DNA of 64,000 nt, taken from the NCBI GenBank assembly GCA_009785345.1, contig WQWL01000004.1, forward strand, positions 22,693 through 86,692, written 5' to 3'. The translations under genes were made by a program, and so were the position numbers. The DNA comes from Oscillospiraceae bacterium. GTDB lineage: Bacteria > Bacillota > Clostridia > Oscillospirales > Oscillospiraceae. Of the stretch, positions 41,101 to 50,020 are shown piece by piece. Position 1 is the first letter of the stretch. Every line of letters starts with the position of its first letter. Under the pieces are notes generated by a model. The model made no database searches. It saw only the letters and a program-made list of their open reading frames with translations, and was not told the origin of the DNA.

Positions 41101-41617
41101 CAGAGAGTACGAAAAAGCAGTTGCTGATCATACGAAAGCAGTAGAACTTGTGACTTGGAATACCGAATATAAGGCAGAGTTGGCTTTCGCTCAGTATAAA
41201 GTCGGAGACATTGATCTGGCCTTTAGAAATTTAGATAGCGCGCTTTGTATGAACAATCCCTCATTTCTTGCTTATCGTAATTCGGGTGTAATACGATTAA
41301 AAGTTGCAAAGAAAAAGCAAGAAAGATGTGGGTCTGAAGTACTGGATATGCTTAATAAAGCGATAAAATTGACAGAGGGAAGGTTTGATTGGGGATCTAG
41401 CCTATCCTATATGCGGCGCGCGGAATATTATTTATATACAAATGAATTAGATACCGCCCTAGCGGATCTGAATCATGCGATTGTACTCAACGAAGATAAT
41501 GACCAAGCGTGGTTTTACCTCTCGAAATACTATGAACAGACAGGAGATACGCAGCAAAGTGCACTTTGCTTAAGCAGAGCTAAGGCATTTGGGTATACGC
41601 TGGAAGATGATGATTGA
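38162..41617 (+). CDS. NACHT-domain STAND NTPase with pentapeptide repeats and C-terminal TPRs
   Basis: Walker A VISGGPGSGKSSFVK, Walker B LLIIFDGLDE; LNHLDLSRCILHRRDLYRANLEHSSLKNCDLDHAILAEAKLHKADLSGS; repeated ~34-aa TPR units. Confidence 0.88.
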   Translation: MRRKLKNNILFQPVKVKDYSKFFVALGKATLYGVSKEFDKSALSFMDAGAALGLDETDERLAWKLLDRSIVHAITDLVSESKNSIPQSDEETFIANIKKFKYNKEIEIDPDFFERPKECQFIKDLQEVFREWLVLAGVDANKTEAIVHRLPGFFVYSLHSEWCNNPEKYRSLLSESPFSGSVQMEEEWDRYKAYLEKQIQERIFDEVFSLAQIFVPLCGYFNKITEHAKDTDRKESGTQLDLDSIPARKTQKIVVDLETCIHEWISKDDNEDAIRVISGGPGSGKSSFVKMLAASISTTHDVLFIPLYKLDLRRDVKEVVGEFLVSNRVFHKNPIGESEQLLIIFDGLDEIMQQGKASIDAGTDFTNQILQLLRDHNSYDRLQIRVIITGRDLPVQAIDTNLRREGQILHVLPYYVDQKKSIGIYFEDETYFDPDGLLKDDKRRQWWVKYGKLTGGKYAGLPSELDRSALEDITAQPLLNYLLALSFERKEVHFSQKMNLNEIYNDLIDAVYERGWQSQRHKGEPVQPGHPTIQGVEKDDYDRVLEEIAVSAWQGAGRTATLQDIEKRCANNKLKHVLERFQEQAKEGVTNLLTAFYFREADTRDPDGDKTFEFTHKNFGEYLAARRIVRQLSNTKTALDQSFGWTVEIALEHWIHVCSRVPIDEYIFQYLCNEIERNKKADVKRWQQMLCELIAYMLKNGMPYDKVPQLTFVEKVRFSRNSEEALLAALSACSRYTKEISKIDWPGAMPIDFPHITSAGEWLSKLSGQRRGTNIAISCLNHLDLSRCILHRRDLYRANLEHSSLKNCDLDHAILAEAKLHKADLSGSRLRNANLRDADLRKVFLETERLSFDGVILDDVKADDAQIYFTRGIAHRYNNNYSKAEKEFNKAIELVPDNAQYYNCRGVNYRWSNKHRKAIVDHTKAIDLAPDNAQYFHDRGASYSWLREHGKASADYTKAIELAPNNAGFYSDRGNNYRWLREYEKAVADHTKAVELVTWNTEYKAELAFAQYKVGDIDLAFRNLDSALCMNNPSFLAYRNSGVIRLKVAKKKQERCGSEVLDMLNKAIKLTEGRFDWGSSLSYMRRAEYYLYTNELDTALADLNHAIVLNEDNDQAWFYLSKYYEQTGDTQQSALCLSRAKAFGYTLEDDD

Positions 41618-41765
41618 TTTGTTTAAAAAACATTCTAGAATTTTCTTATGTCCAACTTATGACAATAGTAGCAATAAATATTGTAAATATATCAATTATT
41701 TTTGCTCACAGCTTGAAGGATTGTTAGGCATAGAATATATAAATAGAGTCTGCGCAAAGTCGTAG
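41607..41765 (+). pseudogene. Small ORF overlapping the NACHT gene stop; probable truncated second gene
   Basis: ATG inside gaagATGATGATTGA; MMIDLFKKHSRIFLCPTYDNSSNKYCKYINYFCSQLEGLLGIEYINRVCAKS*. Confidence 0.5.
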
Positions 41766-41771
41766 AATGAC
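41748..41771. repeat. Degenerate REP-like half element at a rearrangement junction
   Basis: gtctgcgcaaagtcgtagaatgac, near-match to the reverse complement of the 57083-57112 element. Confidence 0.6.
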
Positions 41772-41796
41772 CGAGGAGCAGGGAGAGTAATTATTA

Positions 41797-42010
41797 TGAA
41801 GAAAAAGATTTTCCTGTCATTCTTAGTGTGTTTTCATCTATAATGGCATTTGGCGGTGCTTTCGCTCCACCTGCTATGCGCTTTGTTTATGACATTTTTG
41901 GTGATTACACAAATGCTTGGTATTTTCTGATAGCATCAGGAGTTGCTGTATTAATCTGCTTTATTGGTGTGAATGTGACAGGCAAGAAATTATTAAATTC
42001 GCAAAATTGA
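41797..42010 (+). pseudogene. MFS transporter remnant: 5' end joined to 3' end (internal deletion)
   Basis: atgaagaaaaagattttcctgtcattcttagtg fuses the start and last ~70 codons of the gene at 34493-35734. Confidence 0.85.
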
Positions 42011-42075
42011 TGCACGTAATCACCATCCTTTCCACAGCAGTTTTGTGTTATAAACTTGAGTAAAAGTGTGGTTAT

Positions 42076-42300
42076 TCTTATAATCTCATATATAATGCTG
42101 CTTTTTTAGTTGAGGAAGGTGACGGTTACGCCTTGACTATAGATCGCCTTGTAACTACTTCTGAAAACCATCCTTTATGTTTCGTGCCATGCGAGCCAAA
42201 GATGGAAGTACGTTCAAACATAGTGTGGAAAAAGCAACAGGTGTTCTCAAAATCTTCGCAGAAGTTTTTAGAGAGACTGCAGGAGTTGATGCAATACCCG
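42076..42300 (+). pseudogene. LysR regulator 3' remnant
   Basis: Near-identical to the C-terminal part of the LysR gene at 35827-36717 (NAAFLVEEG.GYALTIDRLVTTSENHPLCFVPCEPKMEVRSNIVWKKQQVFSKSSQKFLERLQEL). Confidence 0.85.
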
Positions 42301-42379
42301 GCATTGCTATGAAAGGGACACTTCATCAAAACGCCAATAACGGTGCTACAGCCCCTTCTTATCCCATTCCCGACGGCAT

Positions 42380-44989
42380 TTACCAGCCGAACATCTGTGC
42401 ACCCTGTTTATATAGATTGGCACAACCTTTCAAAATATCTGTTTTCAGTTTTTTATTTAGGGGAGTTCCGGGCGTCAGTGCGTCCTTAAGTAAATTTCGC
42501 CCCCTTGTGAATATTCCACTTCCTCTAACATCATTTGCTGTCTGTGCTGTTTCGTTGCTCTCCACTTTTTCTGCCGTGCGATTCAAAATCTCCGCTTCTT
42601 CCGCAAAACCTATTGCCTGAAATTCTTCCGCAAGACTACGAAAATCTCCTGCAAAGTCAAACTTGCAGTTTTGGAAGTTGTACTCGGTGTGGTCACTTAT
42701 ATTACCTCCAGCCACCTTCTCAACATTGCCATGAACGATGATTTCAGTATAATTCTCGATGAGATTGTATATATTTACCGTTGGTGTTGCTGACACAGTC
42801 TGCCCCGTTCCAGGAATCGGGATGCCTTGATTTGTCGCAATAAGGTCTTTGATATCCTGTCCGGATTTCATCAAGGGAACTTTCACCAATGATGGCAACA
42901 AATCCTGTGCGGTATTGCTGATAATCCGATACCAAGATTCCGGTTTAGCACTCCGGTATGTATCCAAAATACGGTTTATTATTTCGCGAATTTTAGAGAT
43001 AAATTCTGTTTGTCCTGCTCCTTTTACACGAACACTAATCCTATTTTCACTTTCCTCAAGTATCAGTGCAACTGCATCCGTATCGTGCAGCACTGCACCT
43101 CTCAGCCAAATGTCCTCCTCGCCACGAACGTATTCACAAGCGCATACAATTAGCCTTGAAATGATGTTTTCCGGAAGCCGCACCTCCGCGCGATATTCCA
43201 TCAAGAGGCTGTTTGCCTCGTCAAATTCCTTGCCGAAATGGAGATACTTATCTGGCAAGCCCCCGAGTAGTGTAGGAATAATAATATCCTCGCCCTCAAA
43301 ATAGGCCAGTTCATATTTATTCATGAGCATGAATATAAACTCAGCCTTTTTCATGGGGTAACGTTTAGGCTCATCATTGAAAATTTCTGCAAAATCTCGT
43401 TTACCTAAACGGGTTCGTCGATTCCGTAAGCCCCAATTTATAACCTTGTAAATGCCGTTGGCAATCCAGTCCGGGTTCAGCACAACGGTATCATATTCAG
43501 TCAAATCAGGATACCACAAGCTCGCACCCAACGACGTCAGGCTATTCAGTATCTCTTTGAACCGTTCAGGTTCGACTTTGCATTCAGAGGCAATTGTTTC
43601 AAATTCTTTAGGTGATATGTTTTCCAGCCTATTATCTGCATCCTTATCAAACAGTTCCTCGATTTTCTCCTTCACACGGAAATCATCAGCTGGTATAACC
43701 TGGTTATTCCAACTGGGGGCATCTCGCACAAGCTGCGCGACTTTTTCTCGGAACACTTCCAACTCTTCATACTCTTTATCAATGTTCACATAGAAAAATT
43801 CATCTTGAATAAACGGATACATTCTTCGTAAATCGTTTTCAAGCAAGCGCGGAGGATTGTCATCATCTCGTAAATTGACTAATATGAGCGTTGGTGAATC
43901 TCCACCATAATTGCGCACATGATCCAGCCAGTACTCCAAACGGTTACGCCCTTCTGTTCGACCATCATACACAATCACATATAAACACCGCGCAGAGAGG
44001 AAACAGCGGTGGGCGAAATGTGTTATAACATGCCCAGCAAAGTCCCAAATTCGTGCCTTTACATCGCGCCTGTTCTCTCCTCTGTCAATTTGCCAAACAC
44101 TAGTGTCCACTCCTCCTGTGCTTTCTTCCTCATCTGTCATTTTTGTCGTTGGGTCTTACAGACGGCGGGCAAGGCAGGTTTTCCCCGCGCCCTTTTCGCC
44201 CAATATAATAATTCGTGTTTCACTGATGGTTTCCGTGCCTTGCTTCGACCTTTCCATATAACGTCCAACTGATGCAGCACCTTCTTCGAGATACTCTTTT
44301 GGCACGCTCAATCGCGTCTCAATTTCCTCATAGCCGTTACTGTCCAATGCAAAGCCTCGCTTGAATAACTGCGCGTACCAGTTTCCCCAATATTCGCAAC
44401 CTATATCACACAGAGCGTTCTGGAAGTTGTCCCATATATCCCCATATATGGAGATATCATGATGAAAATTATGTCTCCCGGTTTTTATGTTTTCTAAATC
44501 CTCAAGCAGGAGGGGTCTTAAATCAATACACAAATGGTCGGCGGCGGCGACAGTGGCGTCGGCGGCATAGGCTGCGGCGTAGGCATAGGCGGCGGCGTGG
44601 GCTACGTAGGCGGCTGCGGCGTAGGCATAGGCGGCGGCGTGGGCTACGTAGGCGGCTGCGGCGTAGGCGGCGTAGGCATCGGCGTAGGCGGCGACAGCGA
44701 CAGCGGCGTCGGCGGCGTCGGCATAAGCGTCGTAGGCGGCGGCATAGGCGGCGGTGACATCGCCGGCGGCATAGGCGGCGGTGGCGGTGACATCCAATGC
44801 TCTCAGCACCGAAAGTAGATGTGTCTGCCTTCTATCGTCGCTCCTAATGGCTGTCCAATACTCAAAATCCCCTTTATTACCCAAAATTGGCAACACACGT
44901 ACTACACATAGCCAAGCAAATAAACAAATATCCTCACGCGTATGACCATGTAGTCGTTCTTCGATTTGATTTTTGAATTCTCCAGCCAT
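42380..44989 (-). pseudogene. Roc-COR-like GTPase with Ala/Tyr-rich N-terminal region, split by an in-frame TAA (44156-44158)
   Basis: ORF 44156-44989 ends ...IIILGEKGAGKTCLARRL*; after DPTTK the same frame continues as ORF 42380-44140 with ARIWDFAGHVITHFAHRCFLSARCLYVIVYDGR and COR-like VVLNPDWIANGIYKVIN. Confidence 0.75.
44579..44662. repeat. Perfect tandem duplication of a 42-nt unit (14 aa) inside the Ala/Tyr-rich region
   Basis: gtaggcataggcggcggcgtgggctacgtaggcggctgcggc x2. Confidence 0.9.
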
Positions 44990-45270
44990 GCTAACCCCTC
45001 CTCTTCTTGATTGAAATATGAGTTCATAAACTCATTGCATTACCATTTAAAACAACGGATAATGAACAAAAAAAGCATACCATAAAACATATCTGTAGTC
45101 TACCCTTTCCAGGCATAGATTTCCTGTTGAAGTATATTGATTCACACCGTATGGAAAAGTTAATGCTTGGCTCATTATTGACATAGCTAGATGCTACGTG
45201 TAATATTTGCAGTAGAAGCGGAAAGCAATGAGGTGTTTGATTATCTATATGTTTGAAAAATGAGGTCAGC

Positions 45271-47616
45271 ATGAACATTAAAAAAGTCAGCTTTCGTATA
45301 TTAGCTATTATTATCTCTTTCGCATTGCTTGTAGCAACGCTCTTGGGGTGCAATAGAGATGCTGATGTGATTATAGATGAGCCTGGGTATGTTTTTATTC
45401 CGGAGTTTACTTCAATCTCCGCTCTTGCTGGCGACTTGCCGAATATTAGTAACATTATCGTAGTTGACAATACTATTTACTTGACATCGACAAGCGATAT
45501 GAATGAATCGTTTTTTCAAACAACACACATATTTACAATTGATCTTGATGAATCCGAAATTACTTATTTGCCGAATTACACTACTTCTGCACGTCCCATT
45601 GATGCCAACATAGGAGGAGGCGTGTTTATAAGTGCAATGCAAGTTGATAGTGATGGCAATTTATGGATCGCAGAAACGGAAAACCATACATTTTTTGACC
45701 TTCCGGCTAATTTTGATTTTGATCATGCAGAGCTGCATGAAATATGGGGACATCTTGCATCAGTTGAAACCTCATATGTAATACGCAAACTTGACGGCAC
45801 TGGCACAGAGTTGTTGGCAGCAGATGTTAATGCTCTCGCATCTTCGGCGCAAAATTGGGTAGGTATTAATGCGTTTAATGTTGATGCTGATGGAAATTTA
45901 TTCATTGGCTCAGGGCAATCGATCTATGCACTGGATATTGATGGCAACACATTATTCAGACTTGAAACAGAGATTTTCGTGCAGGAAAACAGCTTGATTA
46001 AAATGCCCGATGGTGCGATTGCACATTCAGGCTGGGATAGCAGCTTTCATTCATTAAGACTACAATTAATCGATACACAAAGCAGGGCGTGGGGAGAAGC
46101 GATTGATTTGCCTGAAAATACTCGCTCAATATTTCCAGGAAACGATGAGTTCTTGATTCTTGCTGACGATGGGCGAGACCTATTTGGGATTGCTAACGAT
46201 AGCGGTGACATAATACCGATACTTGACTGGATTGGTAGCGGTGTTGACCCTGTCGGCATAGACAATGTTTCAATTTTACCTAATGATCGCATAATGCTTA
46301 CGACAACAGTTTTTTGCGACAGTGGTGATGACTGGGCAGTGCTGCGACATACAGAACTTATAGTTCTCAATAGAACGCCATATGATGAGCTTGACGATGT
46401 AACGGTTATAACCATTGCTACATCTTCTCCATTTATATTCAATAGTGCAGTCTTAGAATTTAATAGAACGAATCCAATGTACCGAATAGAATTCTTGGAG
46501 GTTGAATTTGGTGCTACATGGGTTGACGATGTCGAGAGATTGGCTTTGGAGATAATAGCTGGACGCGGTCCCGATATTTTACACACAAGCGGGTTTCCAT
46601 TTCCCCAATGGGCAAGACATGGGGTGTTTGTGGATTTATATGACTTTTTAGATTCAGACTCATCGCTTGACCGTTCTGATTTTATAGAAAGTGTGCTTCG
46701 TAGCGCAGAAATTGATGGCAGACTTTATCAGGTATTTCCGGACTTTAATATCTTGACGTTATTCGGTCACCCTGATGTTGTCGGAGAAAATCGAGGTTGG
46801 AATTTCGAAGAGTTCAGAACTGTTATAGAAAACAATCCACAAGCAACGCATCCTTTGGGCACGGCGTATAATGCTGAAAGACTTTTACAGTCGATTTACT
46901 TAAACAATATTGAATCATTTGTAAATTGGGATAGTGGAACTGTCTATTTCGATTCTGACTTTTTTATCGAAATATTGGAATTTATATATATATTCAATAC
47001 AACGATGGATACTGATGAAGGTTTTGCAGCGTTCGAACCATATCGTATGATTTCTTCAGGAGAACAGATAATGTTGGCGACCGGGTTCTTTGGATTTGAT
47101 TTCTATTCTATATATCAAGATTTATTTGGAGGCGACTTTGTTTTCAAAGGTTTTCCTTCTGAATATGGAAGCGGGAATTTTTTAAGTACAAGCAACGGTT
47201 TAGCAATATTGAATTCGAGCAATAATCAGCAGATAGCTTGGGAGTTTATTAGTAAAGTAATGTCAGACGAGTGGCAGAGGGAGCATACACAATTTAGCAT
47301 TCCCATAAGTAATGTTGTGTTTGAGGAAGAACTTGCCAATGCAACGGTGGTTGAGGTGGATGAGTTCGGCGAAAGTGTAGAGAGCGTCGGTTTTGCCGAC
47401 CTTCAAACAACGAGAAGACCACTAACAGAAGAACATGTGGATAACATCCGGGCACTTGTTGACTCTGCATCAGTTATGATGATATTCGAAGATTCATTAT
47501 GGGATGTAATAATATGGGAAGTCGTTGAGGACTTTTTCAACGGCGCACTTACCGCGCAAGATGCAGCACGAATAATACAAAACCGTGCTGAAAGGTTTGT
47601 GGCAGAACAGAGTTAG
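45271..47616 (+). CDS. Large extracellular solute-binding lipoprotein with N-terminal propeller-like region
   Basis: Lipobox LLGC; NxDADGNLFIGSGQSIYALDIDGN repeats; SBP-like C-terminal half; paralogue of 50021-52309. Confidence 0.75.
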   Translation: MNIKKVSFRILAIIISFALLVATLLGCNRDADVIIDEPGYVFIPEFTSISALAGDLPNISNIIVVDNTIYLTSTSDMNESFFQTTHIFTIDLDESEITYLPNYTTSARPIDANIGGGVFISAMQVDSDGNLWIAETENHTFFDLPANFDFDHAELHEIWGHLASVETSYVIRKLDGTGTELLAADVNALASSAQNWVGINAFNVDADGNLFIGSGQSIYALDIDGNTLFRLETEIFVQENSLIKMPDGAIAHSGWDSSFHSLRLQLIDTQSRAWGEAIDLPENTRSIFPGNDEFLILADDGRDLFGIANDSGDIIPILDWIGSGVDPVGIDNVSILPNDRIMLTTTVFCDSGDDWAVLRHTELIVLNRTPYDELDDVTVITIATSSPFIFNSAVLEFNRTNPMYRIEFLEVEFGATWVDDVERLALEIIAGRGPDILHTSGFPFPQWARHGVFVDLYDFLDSDSSLDRSDFIESVLRSAEIDGRLYQVFPDFNILTLFGHPDVVGENRGWNFEEFRTVIENNPQATHPLGTAYNAERLLQSIYLNNIESFVNWDSGTVYFDSDFFIEILEFIYIFNTTMDTDEGFAAFEPYRMISSGEQIMLATGFFGFDFYSIYQDLFGGDFVFKGFPSEYGSGNFLSTSNGLAILNSSNNQQIAWEFISKVMSDEWQREHTQFSIPISNVVFEEELANATVVEVDEFGESVESVGFADLQTTRRPLTEEHVDNIRALVDSASVMMIFEDSLWDVIIWEVVEDFFNGALTAQDAARIIQNRAERFVAEQS

Positions 47617-47814
47617 GTAATTTCCAAGAGCAAGCTATATGCAAAGGGTAACCCGATATGTGCTCGCTCTCCTTATAATGTAAAAGGTTGGGATTCTCAT
47701 TGAGACTCTCAATCTTTTTTGCAAACAATATCTCCTTGTCTTAAAATTTTTCCAACAAATGAAATCAAAATGACCTTGTTCGTGTATCTAATAGTTATAG
47801 GAAGGAGTGACTGG

Positions 47815-48300
47815 ATGGATAAGAATTTGTACGCTGACCGGGTGGAGCAGCTAAAGCCACAGTTATATCGCATGGCATTTTTGCATTTAGGCAATGAAGC
47901 TATGGCTTTGGATGCAGTTGCCGAAGCGGTTTATCGAGGATTAATATCTGTTAAAAAGCTACGCGAGCCTGACTATTTTGATACATGGATGACACGGATT
48001 TTGATTAATGAATGTAACAAAATATGGCGACGGCTTAAGCGTGAGCAACCTTTGGAAGCGGTGGTAGAGTTAGGTGAGGATGAGAAAGAGTTTGAATTAT
48101 TACCCCTTAAAGAAGCTATCCGGCAATTGCCACAAGAATTAAAGGAAGTGGTTATTCTGCGATATTACGCAGACTTCACCTTAGCTCAAACTGCAAAGAG
48201 CTTGAAAATTCCGCAAGGGACCGTGGTTACGCGACAGCGGCGTGCTCTCAAATTACTTAGATTAGAATTACTGGAGGAGGATCAAGAACATGAATCGTGA
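47815..48300 (+). CDS. RNA polymerase sigma factor, ECF type
   Basis: LPQELKEVVILRYYADFTLAQTAKSLKIPQGTVVTRQRRALKLLR. Confidence 0.9.
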   Translation: MDKNLYADRVEQLKPQLYRMAFLHLGNEAMALDAVAEAVYRGLISVKKLREPDYFDTWMTRILINECNKIWRRLKREQPLEAVVELGEDEKEFELLPLKEAIRQLPQELKEVVILRYYADFTLAQTAKSLKIPQGTVVTRQRRALKLLRLELLEEDQEHES

Positions 48301-49609
48301 ACAAGAATACCATGCATTGAAGCATGAGCATATTTCTACCCCTCTTGCACTGGAGAATGTCCTTGCAGATGCACAGGCAAGAGCAAAAAGGCGAAATTTC
48401 CGCAATTATACCATCATGCCGCTGAGCACTATCGCGCTACTGTTTGCATTCTTTGTGGGTCTGGTTAATTTATCTCCCGCTGTTGCTACCGCAGTAGAGC
48501 GCATACCTGGACTACAGCAGCTTGCGGCTATTGTGTCTTTTTCTCCATCACTTACCGAGGCGGTGGAGCAAGACTTTGTGCAAACCGTGGGCTTAGAGCA
48601 ACAAATCGGCGATGTCACCATGAGGGTGGAGTATGTCGTTGTAGATGGACAGCATATTCACATCTTTTACACACTGGAATCAGCGATATACTCCAACCTG
48701 AGCATAAGTGTAGGTGCATGGGATGCGGAGAACAGATACACAAGTGCTACACTGATGTTAAGCCCACGTCGTGAAGAAAATGACAATATGCGCTATATGA
48801 TGTTTGGATTTGATGATCGGCTCCCGAATGTTGTTATCTGGGCAGGCAAGGTGTTAAATATGGACTCTGATTATGTGTGGGGAAATGTCATTGGAGAATA
48901 TGAGTTCATCTTGGAGCTTGATGCCGAATTTGTCCAAGCAGGTGAGATTATCGCTTTGGATTATGATTTTGCACTAGATGGGCAATACTTAACCCTGACT
49001 ACTATCGAGCTTAATCCCGCACACACACGCATAAACTTCACAGCGGATGATGCGAACACTAAACTGCTACGGGCACTGTGGTTCTATATGGAAAATGAGC
49101 ATGGGGAACGATTTTATCCACCTCACGAAAAAGGTATCGTAGCAAATCCGTCCACCGGTTTGGATACAATCGCTGTCGAAACCCATTTCTTGGAGAGCGT
49201 GTTTTTTGCAGAGAGTGAGAGTCTCATAATGGTTATTGAGGAAGTAATCTGGCTAGATAAATCTATGGAGTATGTGCGCATAAATCTGGCAGATGGAACA
49301 TCGGAGCCGTTGCCGGATGGAATGCAATTAGAGAGTGTTGAGCAGCTAGAAAATGGATGGATTTTGATTTTTTCAACATTTGAACAAGGTGAGTATCAAA
49401 TGCACCGAATTACTTACACAATGTATCCGGAAAGTTGGAATGATTTAGAATTTAGGGGAATTCTGGACAATTGGTACATACATGAAACCACTCCTGGCTT
49501 GTTTTTCTCCACACAATACCCACCTGTTGATAATACATTTGTTGCCCTCACCCCGCAATTTTCTCGGATTGTGAGACTCGAAACACCGATTGTAGTCCAG
49601 GTGAGGTAG
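48290..49609 (+). CDS. DUF4179 domain-containing protein (putative anti-sigma factor)
   Basis: Overlaps sigma gene; single TM; NLSPAVATAVERIPGLQQLAAIV and following domain typical of DUF4179 proteins. Confidence 0.8.
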   Translation: MNREQEYHALKHEHISTPLALENVLADAQARAKRRNFRNYTIMPLSTIALLFAFFVGLVNLSPAVATAVERIPGLQQLAAIVSFSPSLTEAVEQDFVQTVGLEQQIGDVTMRVEYVVVDGQHIHIFYTLESAIYSNLSISVGAWDAENRYTSATLMLSPRREENDNMRYMMFGFDDRLPNVVIWAGKVLNMDSDYVWGNVIGEYEFILELDAEFVQAGEIIALDYDFALDGQYLTLTTIELNPAHTRINFTADDANTKLLRALWFYMENEHGERFYPPHEKGIVANPSTGLDTIAVETHFLESVFFAESESLIMVIEEVIWLDKSMEYVRINLADGTSEPLPDGMQLESVEQLENGWILIFSTFEQGEYQMHRITYTMYPESWNDLEFRGILDNWYIHETTPGLFFSTQYPPVDNTFVALTPQFSRIVRLETPIVVQVR

Positions 49610-49635
49610 GAGAGGATTAGTATTACATTTCAACG

Positions 49636-49669
49636 TAAGAGGCTGTGACAAAGCGTCAACAGCCTCTTA
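49636..49669 (+). terminator. Hairpin downstream of DUF4179 gene
   Basis: taagaggctgt-gacaaagcgtca-acagcctctta. Confidence 0.65.
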
Positions 49670-50020
49670 CATATGTGACTAAATTGTCACTTTCAGCGTT
49701 CAAATAGTCACCGAGCTGTCACATTGACTTGTTAGAATTACTCCTGTCTTTTTATCATCATAAAGTTTTTTCTTATAAGGATGAAACATTTATACCACTT
49801 CTCATTATGTGCGCAATGTGCAAACATTATCATCCTTTTGCTTGACTTTCACACTTATTCTTAATAAAATCTTAAGGAATTCACATGATGTTCTTAATAA
49901 GTGTGCTTTAAGCTAAAAAAACTTACACGAATACGGAACATCTTCGTTCAAATATTCGTCATAAATCTGTTATGCAGATTTATAGTTTACTAATCTAACC
50001 ATTATTAAGGAGGCAAATAC

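Noticed and set aside
40830-41160. Tandem DNA repeat suggestive of a CRISPR or satellite
   Set aside because: These are degenerate ~102-nt codon-level repeats encoding TPR units inside the NACHT protein. No CRISPR-like repeat/spacer array was seen anywhere in the window.
44534-44818. Plus-strand Gly/Val-rich ORF (GGVGYVGGCGVGIGGG...)
   Set aside because: Antisense of the Ala/Tyr-rich repeat; composition is an artefact of the GC-rich array and the minus strand carries the coherent Roco-type frame.
45024-45470. 148-aa minus-strand ORF
   Set aside because: Overlaps the 5' end and lipobox region of the solute-binding protein; no recognisable family.
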